This document shows positions 1 to 6,975 of a DNA stretch of 32,443 nt, in pieces; within the stretch, counting starts at the first letter, position 1; each line of letters starts with the position of its first letter. The DNA comes from Alistipes senegalensis (GTDB taxonomy: Bacteria > Bacillota > Clostridia > Oscillospirales > Ruminococcaceae). A model generated the notes under the pieces. It saw only the letters and a list, made by a program, of their open reading frames with translations. It had not been told where the DNA came from and searched no databases. Where the stretch lies: positions 1-32,443 of the forward strand of contig JAMPEF010000015.1 in assembly GCA_023665275.1 (NCBI GenBank). The letters are read 5' to 3'. The translations under genes and the position numbers were made by a program.

Positions 1-16
1 ATTTCGGGGTGATTTT

Positions 17-196
17 ATGTTTAAAAGAATTGCAAAACTTATTGATGTGAAGTCAATTGTAACACTGTTTTTGACGTTGATATTTGGTATTCTGGCACTG
101 AAAGGCAGTGTGACGGCAGACCAGTTTTTGACCGTATTTACAACGATTATTGCATTTTATTTCGGCACTCAATATCAGAAAAACAAGGAAGAATGA
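17..196 (+). CDS. Small holin-like membrane protein
   Basis: A 59-residue ORF that starts at ATG 17, preceded by a GGGGTGA ribosome site at 6-12. It has a basic N-terminus (MFKRIAKLIDVK), one strongly hydrophobic stretch at about residues 14-27, a second around 36-48, and a charged Lys/Glu tail. That layout, and its position four bases before a cell-wall endopeptidase, are typical of phage holins, which make pores that let the endolysin reach the wall. No catalytic motif is expected. The function rests on size, topology and neighbourhood rather than on a diagnostic motif, so a generic small phage membrane protein is the alternative. It belongs to the lysis module with the next gene. Confidence 0.6.
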   Translation: MFKRIAKLIDVKSIVTLFLTLIFGILALKGSVTADQFLTVFTTIIAFYFGTQYQKNKEE

Positions 197-200
197 AGTT

Positions 201-698
201 ATGAACTCACCATATATGGGAAAATTTCAGGTCACACAGGAATTTAAAGGACAGTCACACGATGGGCTTGACCTTGTTGGACTTGACAGCAAGGAAATCC
301 ATAGCACCGTGAACGGAACTGTTCACTATGCAGGCTGGGAAAATTCCGCAAATCACTCTCAGGGATTCGGACAGTATGTGTGCATCAGAAGCACGGACGG
401 AAAATTTTACTATTTCGGACATCTTTCAAAAATTAATGTAAAAGCCGGTGATACGGTGAAAATCACGGACGTCATCGGCGTCGAGGGAAACACTGGCTAT
501 TCAATCGGAAGTCACTGTCATTATTGTGTAAGACCACAGTTTTCGTCCGGAAATGCCTTGAATATCAGCGAAATATCGGGCATTCCTAACACCCTTGGTG
601 TATACGACGACGGTTACACGACTACCGCCAGAAAGACCGTAAATGTCACACTTTCTGCCGACGGAAAAACTTATTCCGGCACACTTTCAGAAAATTAA
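201..698 (+). CDS. M23-family peptidoglycan endopeptidase (phage endolysin-like)
   Basis: A 165-residue protein from ATG 201, chosen because AAGGAAG lies about 10 bases upstream; an in-frame ATG at 150 lies inside the holin-like gene and lacks a good site. The zinc-binding residues of LytM/M23 enzymes are visible: His and Asp in SHDGLDL (about residues 20-26), a middle GHLS and the C-terminal HCHY (HxH). These enzymes cut peptide cross-bridges of peptidoglycan. There is no signal peptide and no separate wall-binding domain, which fits a cytosolic endolysin released through a holin. A weak hairpin and T-run follow the stop codon. Confidence 0.8.
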   Translation: MNSPYMGKFQVTQEFKGQSHDGLDLVGLDSKEIHSTVNGTVHYAGWENSANHSQGFGQYVCIRSTDGKFYYFGHLSKINVKAGDTVKITDVIGVEGNTGYSIGSHCHYCVRPQFSSGNALNISEISGIPNTLGVYDDGYTTTARKTVNVTLSADGKTYSGTLSEN

Positions 699-709
699 AA
701 ACGTAAATT

Positions 710-737
710 TCCCTGAATTTTTCGGGGAGATTTTTTT
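710..737 (+). terminator. Weak intrinsic terminator after the lysis genes
   Basis: A 7-bp stem (TCCCTGA at 710-716 with TCGGGGA at 722-728, one G-T pair) with a 5-base loop, followed by GA and seven T residues. It lies between the endopeptidase stop and the ribosome site of the methylase, so it may only partly reduce read-through. Confidence 0.45.
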
Positions 738-754
738 GAAAAGGAGGATTTTTT

Positions 755-1486
755 ATGAAATCATTTATCCCGTGGATAGGCGGAAAAAGTCTGCTTGCAA
801 AGAAAATTGTTGAACAGTTTCCAGATGACATCGACCGCTATATTGAGGTATTTGGTGGCGGCGGTTCTGTGCTGTTTTACAAGGAAAATCACGCAAAACT
901 TGAGGTTTACAACGATTTTAACAGCTGTCTTATAAATCTTTTCCGCTGTGTAAAATACCACCGTACAGAACTTCAGCGTGAAATTTCAGGCTATTTCAAT
1001 TCACGTGAAATTTTTGACGAAATAAAGGAAAAAATGAAAATTTCCGGTTTTACAGACATTCAGCGTCCGGCGATGTTCTATGTTCAGATAAAAATAAGCT
1101 ACGGCTCAAATTTCAGTACATTCAGTTGCAACAGGAGAAATTTATCATCAGATTATCTTGAGGAAGTCGAAAAACGCCTTGAAAAAGTCGTTATCGAAAA
1201 CAAGGATTTTGAAAATTTAATCAAGGTTTACGATCGTCCGAAAGCATTATTTTACTGCGACCCACCGTATCACAAAACTGAAAATTACTATGACGCTACT
1301 TTCACAGAAGCCGATCACAAGCGTTTAAAGGCTATTTTAAGCGATATTAAAGGGTGTTTTATCTTGTCTTACAACGATGATGAATATATCCGTGAGTTGT
1401 ACAGGGACTTTGAAATTATTCCCGTTGAACGTCAGAATAATCTTTCACAAGGCACGTACAAAGAACTGATAATCAGGAATTTCTGA
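755..1486 (+). CDS. dam: DNA adenine methyltransferase, D12/Dam class
   Basis: A 243-residue protein starting at ATG 755 behind a strong AAAGGAGG site. It shows the class D12 (alpha) N6-adenine methylase pattern: an N-terminal PWIGGKSLL segment, the S-adenosylmethionine-binding FGGGGSVLF (about residues 33-41) and the catalytic DPPYH (about 169-173). The length is normal for a complete Dam-type enzyme. Target specificity cannot be read from the sequence; GATC is the commonest for the class. No restriction endonuclease gene is adjacent, so this is an orphan phage-type methylase. The next gene is a Mom-like modification enzyme, and the pair probably protects phage DNA from restriction. Confidence 0.85.
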   Translation: MKSFIPWIGGKSLLAKKIVEQFPDDIDRYIEVFGGGGSVLFYKENHAKLEVYNDFNSCLINLFRCVKYHRTELQREISGYFNSREIFDEIKEKMKISGFTDIQRPAMFYVQIKISYGSNFSTFSCNRRNLSSDYLEEVEKRLEKVVIENKDFENLIKVYDRPKALFYCDPPYHKTENYYDATFTEADHKRLKAILSDIKGCFILSYNDDEYIRELYRDFEIIPVERQNNLSQGTYKELIIRNF

Positions 1487-1510
1487 TTTTATGCCGAAAG
1501 GAAATTAAAA

Positions 1511-2389
1511 ATGGAAATAACGAAACGTACAAAAAGTTTAGGAACACTTGTAATCAGACCGGTTGAGAAAAAACTCGCAAAATCAATGATTATAGAAAAT
1601 CATTATTCACATAAGTGGAATGACAGCTTCGGAATTTTCAGAGAAAACTCCGCCAAATGCTTAGGTGCGGCGGTGTTCGGCAGAATGATGAACTCAAATT
1701 CTTTCAGAATGATTTCAGAAGAATTAGAAAAGGACGATATTGTTGAACTGAATCGTTTATGGATTGATGACTGTCTGGGACACAACGCCGAAAGTCTGTT
1801 TATAGGTACTTGTTTCAAAATCATTCGTTCAGAATATCCGCATATTAAAGCGATACAGAGTTTTGCGGACGGACGGCTCGGGTGCGGAACGATTTACAAG
1901 GCGACAAATTTTAAATATTTCGGTTTTCACAGAACGCTGTTTTATGAAAACAAAGTCACGGGAGAAATTACGCATGAAGTCATTATGAACAACGCAAAGC
2001 ACACCGGAATTGTACGCATGAACCGCCAATGGTGCGAGGGAAATTTAAAGCCGTTTTTAGTAAATACATACAGATATATTTATCCGCTAAAGAAAATCTG
2101 CTTTAAACTTAAAGAAAAGCCATATCCTGAATATAGTATAGGAAAAGAATATATTACGGAATACAGGCACAATATACGTCTTATATACCGTGCTTTGTGC
2201 GTTGCATACATATCAGGACTTTCAAATGACTTTGAAATAATAAAAAACTGGATTTTGAATAATCAGACAAATGAAGAAATTCAAAGTTATATGAAGCTGG
2301 CACTCAGTAATGAGTACATTCTTCAAAGAGCCGAACGAAATAATTTACAACACAAAGTCAAGGAACTTTACTCACTGTTTGAAAAATAA
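1511..2389 (+). CDS. Mom-like DNA adenine hypermodification protein
   Basis: A 292-residue protein 24 bases after the methylase. Residues about 15-135 resemble the Mom family, GNAT-like phage proteins that add a carbamoyl-methyl-type group to adenine in DNA: an RPV..KLAKSMIIENHYSHK start, a LGAAVFG strand, an ELNRLWIDD segment, ESLFIGTCFK, and IQSFADGRLGCGTIYKATNF. Phage Mu Mom is about 60 residues shorter; here a Lys/Tyr-rich C-terminal extension (about residues 200-292) has no feature I recognise. In Mu, mom expression depends on host Dam; here a dam gene lies directly upstream in the same operon. Family assignment is from remembered motifs and was not searched. Confidence 0.65.
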   Translation: MEITKRTKSLGTLVIRPVEKKLAKSMIIENHYSHKWNDSFGIFRENSAKCLGAAVFGRMMNSNSFRMISEELEKDDIVELNRLWIDDCLGHNAESLFIGTCFKIIRSEYPHIKAIQSFADGRLGCGTIYKATNFKYFGFHRTLFYENKVTGEITHEVIMNNAKHTGIVRMNRQWCEGNLKPFLVNTYRYIYPLKKICFKLKEKPYPEYSIGKEYITEYRHNIRLIYRALCVAYISGLSNDFEIIKNWILNNQTNEEIQSYMKLALSNEYILQRAERNNLQHKVKELYSLFEK

Positions 2390-2409
2390 GTATATTTTTT
2401 TTAGAGTAC

Positions 2410-2430
2410 AAATAACGATAACAGTTATTT
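2410..2430. repeat. AT-rich inverted repeat after the Mom-like gene
   Basis: Perfect 7-bp arms AAATAAC (2410-2416) and GTTATTT (2424-2430) around a 7-base loop, followed by TACTGTAAAAAAA. It is too AT-rich to be a convincing terminator. It could also be an operator for the XRE regulator encoded about 100 bases downstream. Confidence 0.35.
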
Positions 2431-2462
2431 TACTGTAAAAAAATATATAATATAACAAATTT

Positions 2463-2491
2463 ATGACAAACTGCCGTACTTTGTATATAAT
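2463..2491 (+). promoter_or_regulatory. Sigma-A promoter of the XRE regulator
   Basis: ATGACA (2463-2468, five of six consensus bases) and a perfect TATAAT (2486-2491) are separated by exactly 17 bases. The predicted start near 2498 gives a leader of about 36 bases to the ATG at 2534. Confidence 0.7.
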
Positions 2492-2533
2492 ATAGTAGTA
2501 TAAAGTTATATTATATGCAAAGGCGGTTATAAC

Positions 2534-2794
2534 ATGATAAAAATACATCTGTCCAGAATACTGGGTGAAAAACGAATGAGTCAGGCGGAACTTGCCCGTC
2601 AGACCGGAATAAGACCATCAACAATAAGTGACATCTACAACGAAATGACCGAACGTCTAAACATTGAATATCTCGACCGAATCTGTGAATATCTTGATTG
2701 CAGTATCACAGATTTGATTGAGTACATTCCGAACAAGCAGAAAAAGACCGGAAAGTTTCTTATAAAAGAACAGCACGGAAACTGTAAAAAATAA
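2534..2794 (+). CDS. XRE/Cro-family helix-turn-helix regulator
   Basis: An 86-residue DNA-binding protein. Residues about 6-65 form a Cro/CI fold: RILGEKRMSQAELARQTG contains helices 1-2, RPSTISDIYN the recognition helix, and LNIEYLDRICEYLDCSITDLIEYIP the final helices typical of the family. The Lys-rich tail is probably disordered. It has its own promoter (2463-2491), an AAAGGCGG ribosome site and a strong terminator. It sits at the edge of phage genes, so it may be a prophage repressor or activator, but its target is not visible. Confidence 0.8.
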   Translation: MIKIHLSRILGEKRMSQAELARQTGIRPSTISDIYNEMTERLNIEYLDRICEYLDCSITDLIEYIPNKQKKTGKFLIKEQHGNCKK

Positions 2795-2810
2795 TTCCTC
2801 AGACAATATC

Positions 2811-2858
2811 AAAATGCTCCTTAAGAACTATTTAAAAGGTCTTTAAGGAGCATTTTTA
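2811..2858. terminator. Strong bidirectional intrinsic terminator
   Basis: Arms AAAATGCTCCTTAAG and CTTTAAGGAGCATTTTT pair over at least ten bases with flanking A and T runs, so it can end transcription from the XRE gene (+) and from the decayed ATPase gene (-). Confidence 0.85.
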
Positions 2859-2864
2859 TATATT

Positions 2865-3182
2865 TAAATTTAAATGTACTTTTGTAATTTTTACATTCCG
2901 TAAATTTTTTTAGGCTGATTTCTGACGTTTTGCATGTTAATTCACAATAAGCGTTTTCAATAGGAACATCGTATTCATCTATAAGAACTATTACCTTTTA
3001 TTATAAACCTCATAAAGACAATCGGAGATAAGTTTTAATGCAGTTAAATACACAGTATCATCGGCTGTATCTTCCAAAACACCTTGAGTAACCTTTGAAC
3101 CACTATCAATAATATCTCTGATAAACATTGTCTTATCAACAAAATAACAGTTCATATCAATTATCTCTTTAAAACCTGCCAT
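2865..3182 (-). pseudogene. Decayed AAA-ATPase-like (PDDEXK-associated) gene
   Basis: From an ATG at 3182 with a GAGGTGAT site, the frame reads like the start of the large clostridial AAA-ATPase-like family: FKEIIDMNCYFVDKTMFIRDII. After GSKVT the expected Walker A region (RPRRFGKT in intact relatives) is missing and the text jumps to a later part, ISDCLYEVYNK. The frame then stops at about 2991, but the next frame continues with VIVLIDEYDVPIENAY, the Walker B segment, so one base is missing near 2990-3000. The rest of the protein is absent. Internal deletion, frameshift and truncation make this a non-functional remnant. Intact members have an ATPase domain and a PDDEXK nuclease-like C-terminus. 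Confidence 0.8.
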
Positions 3183-3212
3183 AATATCACCTCACGATTT
3201 TCTATCAATTAT

Positions 3213-3241
3213 ATTATACCATATTCAAGAATAAAAAGCAA
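3213..3241 (-). promoter_or_regulatory. Promoter of the decayed ATPase gene
   Basis: Read on the minus strand: TTGCTT (3236-3241), a 17-base spacer and a perfect TATAAT (3213-3218), about 30 bases upstream of the start codon. It appears to have outlived the gene it served. Confidence 0.5.
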
Positions 3242-3272
3242 AATAAAAACAAAATTACCTCATTAAAAATAT

Positions 3273-4568
3273 TTACTTCAAGTCGCCATTTGCCGGATTA
3301 TCAAGAACCTTTCCTTTATCAGAAAAACGTGAACCGTGGCAAGCACAGTCCCATGAATGTTCAGCGGAGTTCCATTTAAGTGCACAGCCCATATGTGGAC
3401 ATCTTTTAGTAGTTAGAGTAAACAAATTTTTTATAGCTTTTCCACTGTTTATAAAAAGCTGTGGCTTAATAATATTCCTCGATGGACTGAAAATATCTGC
3501 ATATTCATTTTGCCTGCCCATAATCATATCGCTGAGTATCATTGCAGATACCATTGCACCAGTCATTCCCCATTTATTGAATCCGCCAGCCACATACAGA
3601 TTCGGAGTATTCCGTGAATATTTACCGATATACGGTATTCCATCAAGGCTCATGCAGTCCTGTGCTGACCAGTAGAATTTCTCATGAGCATCAGAATAGT
3701 GGAGTTTTGTAAAGTCACGCAGTTCGTTCCAGTTTCCTCCTTTTTCACCTGTCCTGTGACCTCCACCGCCGATGAACAGTAAACCACCATAATTCCTGAA
3801 AGACATTCCCTTATGATTTTCGTCAACATACATACCATTTATATACTGAGCATTTTCCAAAGCAATAACGTATGAACGATGCTGATATAGCTTAAGAAAA
3901 TAACTTCCATGTTTATTGATAAAAGGAAAATGAGTTGTAACAATTACCTTATCCGCCTTTATTCTGCATTTATCCGTAACTGCTGTAGTACCAATCATTT
4001 CACGCACGAAAGTATTTTCATATATGTTAAGTCCGTCTACAATCGCTGAAATAAATTTAAGCGGATTAAACTGAGCCTGCTTCAGAAATTTCACTGCTCC
4101 GACAGTCTTTATCGGTATCGACGGACTTTCAAACAATTCCGCTTTATAGCCAATTCTGCTAAGTATGTTTATTTCATTTTCAAGCGTTCTTCTATCATCT
4201 ATAGAGTACACATAATTATCCTTTGTTTCATAATCGCACTCAATATTACGACACATTTCTGTATATTTATCAAAAGCTGTCTTATTTGCATTCAGATATT
4301 TCTGAGCAGTTTCCACACTGCTGCTTCTGAGAATTTTCTGATAGTTAAGTCCATGCTGAAAAGTAATTTTCGCTGTTGTATTACGAGTTGTACCGGAGCA
4401 TATTCTGTCCTTTTCCACAAGAATATATTTTACTCCGTTTTGATGCAAAAAATATGCTGTCAGTATTCCTGCAATTCCTCCACCGATAATAAGAACGTCA
4501 GTTTTTATATCTTTTTCCGATTCCGGAAATTCCGGCAATTTTGTATTAGCATTCCATACTGATTCCAT
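3273..4568 (-). CDS. FAD-dependent oxidoreductase with C-terminal Rieske domain
   Basis: A 431-residue protein from ATG 4568, preferred over ATG 4580 because the first ATG is part of the GGAGG ribosome site spaced 5 bases before the second. The N-terminus holds an FAD-binding Rossmann motif (DVLIIGGGIAGILTA, with VEKD following), and the middle resembles DadA-type amino acid oxidases. A second cofactor-contact stretch is YVAGGFNKWGMTGAMVSAMI near residues 325-345. The C-terminal 45 residues carry a Rieske 2Fe-2S cluster signature: CPHMGC and CACHGSRF. The substrate is unknown; relatives are annotated as glycine/D-amino acid or general FAD oxidoreductases. It is probably soluble. A terminator lies just upstream, so it may depend on read-through or on a promoter not seen. 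Confidence 0.8.
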   Translation of the reverse strand: MESVWNANTKLPEFPESEKDIKTDVLIIGGGIAGILTAYFLHQNGVKYILVEKDRICSGTTRNTTAKITFQHGLNYQKILRSSSVETAQKYLNANKTAFDKYTEMCRNIECDYETKDNYVYSIDDRRTLENEINILSRIGYKAELFESPSIPIKTVGAVKFLKQAQFNPLKFISAIVDGLNIYENTFVREMIGTTAVTDKCRIKADKVIVTTHFPFINKHGSYFLKLYQHRSYVIALENAQYINGMYVDENHKGMSFRNYGGLLFIGGGGHRTGEKGGNWNELRDFTKLHYSDAHEKFYWSAQDCMSLDGIPYIGKYSRNTPNLYVAGGFNKWGMTGAMVSAMILSDMIMGRQNEYADIFSPSRNIIKPQLFINSGKAIKNLFTLTTKRCPHMGCALKWNSAEHSWDCACHGSRFSDKGKVLDNPANGDLK

Positions 4569-4582
4569 AGTGTCCTCCATTG

Positions 4583-4617
4583 TAAAAACGCCGTTTGTAT
4601 AAATGCAAACGACGTTT
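4583..4617 (-). terminator. Intrinsic terminator between the small protein and the oxidoreductase
   Basis: Arms 4586-4597 and 4606-4617 pair at 11 of 12 positions around an 8-base loop, and on the minus strand the stem runs into TTTTTAC. It ends transcripts of the upstream 91-residue gene, or attenuates entry into the oxidoreductase gene. Confidence 0.7.
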
Positions 4618-4634
4618 AATTTTAGAATAGATTT

Positions 4635-4910
4635 TTATATATCCTGCAAATCTGCCGCAGGAATATCGTTCTCCAGATTATCACGTGCAAGGTCGTTGTC
4701 GATAGTCGGATATGCAGAAGATATCGGAATTTGGTGTGAGTATGATTTATTATGCCATACCTTTTGTGAAACACCTGACGTTCCTGCAATTACAGGATTC
4801 GCATGAATCTTTCCCGACTTAGCTTTTCCCTGAATCTCAGGTACAGGAGACACGTCGTTTCTTGACTGCGTATGAGTGTATTCGGGACGCTTCATTCCTT
4901 TTTTCGCCAT
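4635..4910 (-). CDS. Small hydrophilic protein of unknown function
   Basis: A 91-residue protein from ATG 4910 with a GAGGTGA ribosome site. It begins MAKKGMKRPEYTHT, is basic at the N-terminus and acidic at the end (NDLARDNLENDIPAADLQDI), has no Cys, no membrane segment and few hydrophobic clusters, and contains many Pro, Asn and Ser residues. I recognise no family; it looks largely disordered or dependent on a partner. A good ribosome site and terminator suggest a real gene. It precedes the FAD/Rieske oxidoreductase on the same strand, so the two may be related in function. Confidence 0.55.
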   Translation of the reverse strand: MAKKGMKRPEYTHTQSRNDVSPVPEIQGKAKSGKIHANPVIAGTSGVSQKVWHNKSYSHQIPISSAYPTIDNDLARDNLENDIPAADLQDI

Positions 4911-5158
4911 TTTACATCACCTCAGAATCAGTATGTGCAGAATGGCTTAAATTATTCCTGAATTATGTTTTAATTATATTTTTGTTTTTAAGCAGGATAA
5001 CTATACATCTCAACAAAGCTGAATAGTTTCTCTATTCATAATAAAAGTGGATTATCAGGTACAAATCGGGAATATTTCACTTGATTAAAGAATTATTTAC
5101 ATAATTGAAACCGTTGTCCCCTGTTTAATAAAAATCAGAAAAACTGCATCTGAAAATT

Positions 5159-5500
5159 TTGAACAATGTATGCGATATCTTGAAAGAAATCATGCTCCAC
5201 AGCCTTTTTGATAAAAGCCGTCTGCAAAATTCGGAACTTTTGGCAACAGGTATAAATCTTGTAATTCAGCTTCTCACATCATTTGAGGGTAAGCAGATGT
5301 ATCGGAAAAACGAAAAAAAAGAGCAGGTCTTTGCAGACGCTACAGAAAACCGACAAATCTGTACAGATGGAATAAAAGTTGAAAACGGACGTTTCATTGC
5401 CCTAAAAAGAGACATATATACACCTGTTTCCAGACTGAAAGTTCCGAAAGCACGACGCACAACAGTAATTCAGAATAATATTTTAATGGAGGATAAATAG
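5159..5500 (+). CDS. Doubtful hypothetical ORF
   Basis: Open for 113 codons from a TTG at 5159, or about 102 from the ATG at 5192. Neither start has a convincing ribosome site and I see no promoter. The product would be Lys/Arg-rich with no membrane segment, no Cys cluster and no motif I recognise. It lies in the gap between divergent blocks and could be a decayed gene or chance. The roughly 250 bases before it (4911-5158) contain nothing else I can support. Confidence 0.25.
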   Translation: MNNVCDILKEIMLHSLFDKSRLQNSELLATGINLVIQLLTSFEGKQMYRKNEKKEQVFADATENRQICTDGIKVENGRFIALKRDIYTPVSRLKVPKARRTTVIQNNILMEDK

Positions 5501-5542
5501 TATAATTCATCATCAAAGGAAAGATGGGTTCTGCAATGTAAA

Positions 5543-5962
5543 TTAAAAATTAAGAATATCCATTTTATTTTTTTCTTCAAGCGTATGCCATGTAAACCCA
5601 AGAGAAGAAAGAATATTGACAGTTTTCTGATTCTGAGGAACAATAATTAATGCCTGATTGACATCTCCCTCTGCAATACTTAATGTACACAACTGCTTGA
5701 GATCATAGGATATACTTTCATATCTTTCTTTAAGAATCTGTGAAAAGTCTGCAACAGATGTTTTTTTCATATTGATAAAGTCTGCATATTTGCTGATTGT
5801 CATTACATTGGGATTGTAGACATGGTAAATAAAACTGTTGCTGTCAGTTTCCTCTATTCCCATCAGCCTGTAAATCGCTTCTGCTGTTTCGTCAACATAG
5901 GAAAAATCAAGCATTTTCTGATGCATTTCCGGAAAAATATCATTTTTCTGAAGTAAATTCAA
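5543..5962 (-). pseudogene. C-terminal part of the thioester reductase, split by a frameshift
   Basis: This ORF (139 codons from a TTG) has no start signals of its own. Its sequence, with DFSYVDETAEAIYRLMG and VYNPNVMTISKYADFI, matches the substrate-binding end of short-chain-dehydrogenase-type thioester reductase domains. The same frame continues upstream past 5962 to about 6040 (LYGKFPYGINRDNLYLVNTELS), overlapping the end of the PCP-reductase ORF, so one gene has been split into two frames. Joined, the two parts give a PCP plus reductase of about 480 residues, a normal size. The cause may be a one-base deletion, a sequence error or recoding. If it is never joined, the reductase lacks its C-terminal lobe. 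Confidence 0.7.
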
Positions 5963-6003
5963 AATACTGAGTTCTGTATTGACCAGATAAAGATTATCAC
6001 GGT

Positions 6004-6975
6004 TTATTCCATAAGGAAATTTTCCATACAGCTTTGAATGATGTTCGATGGTCTGAAAATCTTGAATTTAAAGTTTCCTTTTTCTGATACAACAAGATTT
6101 TCAGAAATCAGTTTTGATTTTACATAATAATTTTCTGCGTCTTCTGTCAGAAGAGTATTATATTCTGTAAAGGGCGTCGGCGTTTTACTTCTCTTATAGG
6201 TATGGGAAGTAGCAATAGTAGATACATGATTCAGGATTTTTTCCCTGCCTGTCTTTACAAACTGAATTACTCTTTTTGTTCCGTTGATATTTAATTCTTC
6301 AAATTCGTTCCATGTTCCGTAATGATTTATATTTGCAGCAGTATGAATAACAGAATCAACCGTTTCTGCAAGTGAGTTGTATTGTTCTTCGGAAAGTCCG
6401 AATTTGTTCTTAGTCAGGTCGCCGTTGACAAAGGTTATGCGTTCTGAATACTTCTCTCTTATAAGTTCGTCCGGAAAATAGAACTGAATTCTCTTCCAGA
6501 AACGTTCTTCATTTCTGCGGATAAGTGCATAAATACGAGAATGTGAATTTATCAGAATCTGCTTTATAATATGACAGGCGATATAACCTGTTGCTCCGGT
6601 AATAAAAATTTCTTCCGGTTCTCCGAGAGTTTTATATTGTACTTCTTCACATTTTTTCTGATATTCTGCAAGTTCCTGATTATATGCTTCGTCAGGAGAG
6701 AATGTTTCTATTTTCTTTACAACGTCCATCAGTAAATCAACATCACGATAAGGATTCTGGAAAAATTCGGCAACTTCTGCAATTTCCCTGACAGTCTGAC
6801 AGGTAAACATTTTATAAATCGGAATCATGATTCCTGCTTTTTTGCATTCTTCATTGATTTCAAGAGCCTTTACAGAAGTACCGCCTAAATCAAAAAAGTT
6901 ATCGTCAGGGTCAATACGTTCTATATGAAGAGCGTCTTTCCATATATTCGCTATAATCTGTTCTTTTTTATTCAA
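6004..6975 (-). CDS. Stand-alone carrier protein fused to thioester reductase (N-terminal part)
   Basis: It starts at TTG 6975 behind AAGGAG, overlapping the upstream gene by 8 bases. Residues 1-75 are a peptidyl carrier domain with the phosphopantetheine Ser34 in DLGGTS. Residues about 118-320 are a Rossmann thioester reductase: TGATGYIA (126-133, with Ala for the usual last Gly), GDLT, the HTAA segment and Tyr284-x3-Lys288 of the catalytic set. Such domains use NAD(P)H to release carrier-bound chains as aldehydes or alcohols. The frame stops at 6004 just after RPSN, while the rest continues in the -1 frame. There is no condensation or adenylation domain, so the carrier must receive its cargo from another protein. 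It is the last gene of the operon. Confidence 0.8.
   Translation of the reverse strand: MNKKEQIIANIWKDALHIERIDPDDNFFDLGGTSVKALEINEECKKAGIMIPIYKMFTCQTVREIAEVAEFFQNPYRDVDLLMDVVKKIETFSPDEAYNQELAEYQKKCEEVQYKTLGEPEEIFITGATGYIACHIIKQILINSHSRIYALIRRNEERFWKRIQFYFPDELIREKYSERITFVNGDLTKNKFGLSEEQYNSLAETVDSVIHTAANINHYGTWNEFEELNINGTKRVIQFVKTGREKILNHVSTIATSHTYKRSKTPTPFTEYNTLLTEDAENYYVKSKLISENLVVSEKGNFKFKIFRPSNIIQSCMENFLME

Noticed and set aside
1226-1320. GATC sites as Mu-like methylation control of the Mom-like gene
   Set aside because: The only nearby GATC sites are inside the methylase coding sequence, far from a visible promoter, so there is no evidence for regulation.
4353-4806. Cys-rich + strand ORFs
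   Set aside because: They overlap the FAD-binding region and the small protein on the other strand and lack ribosome sites.
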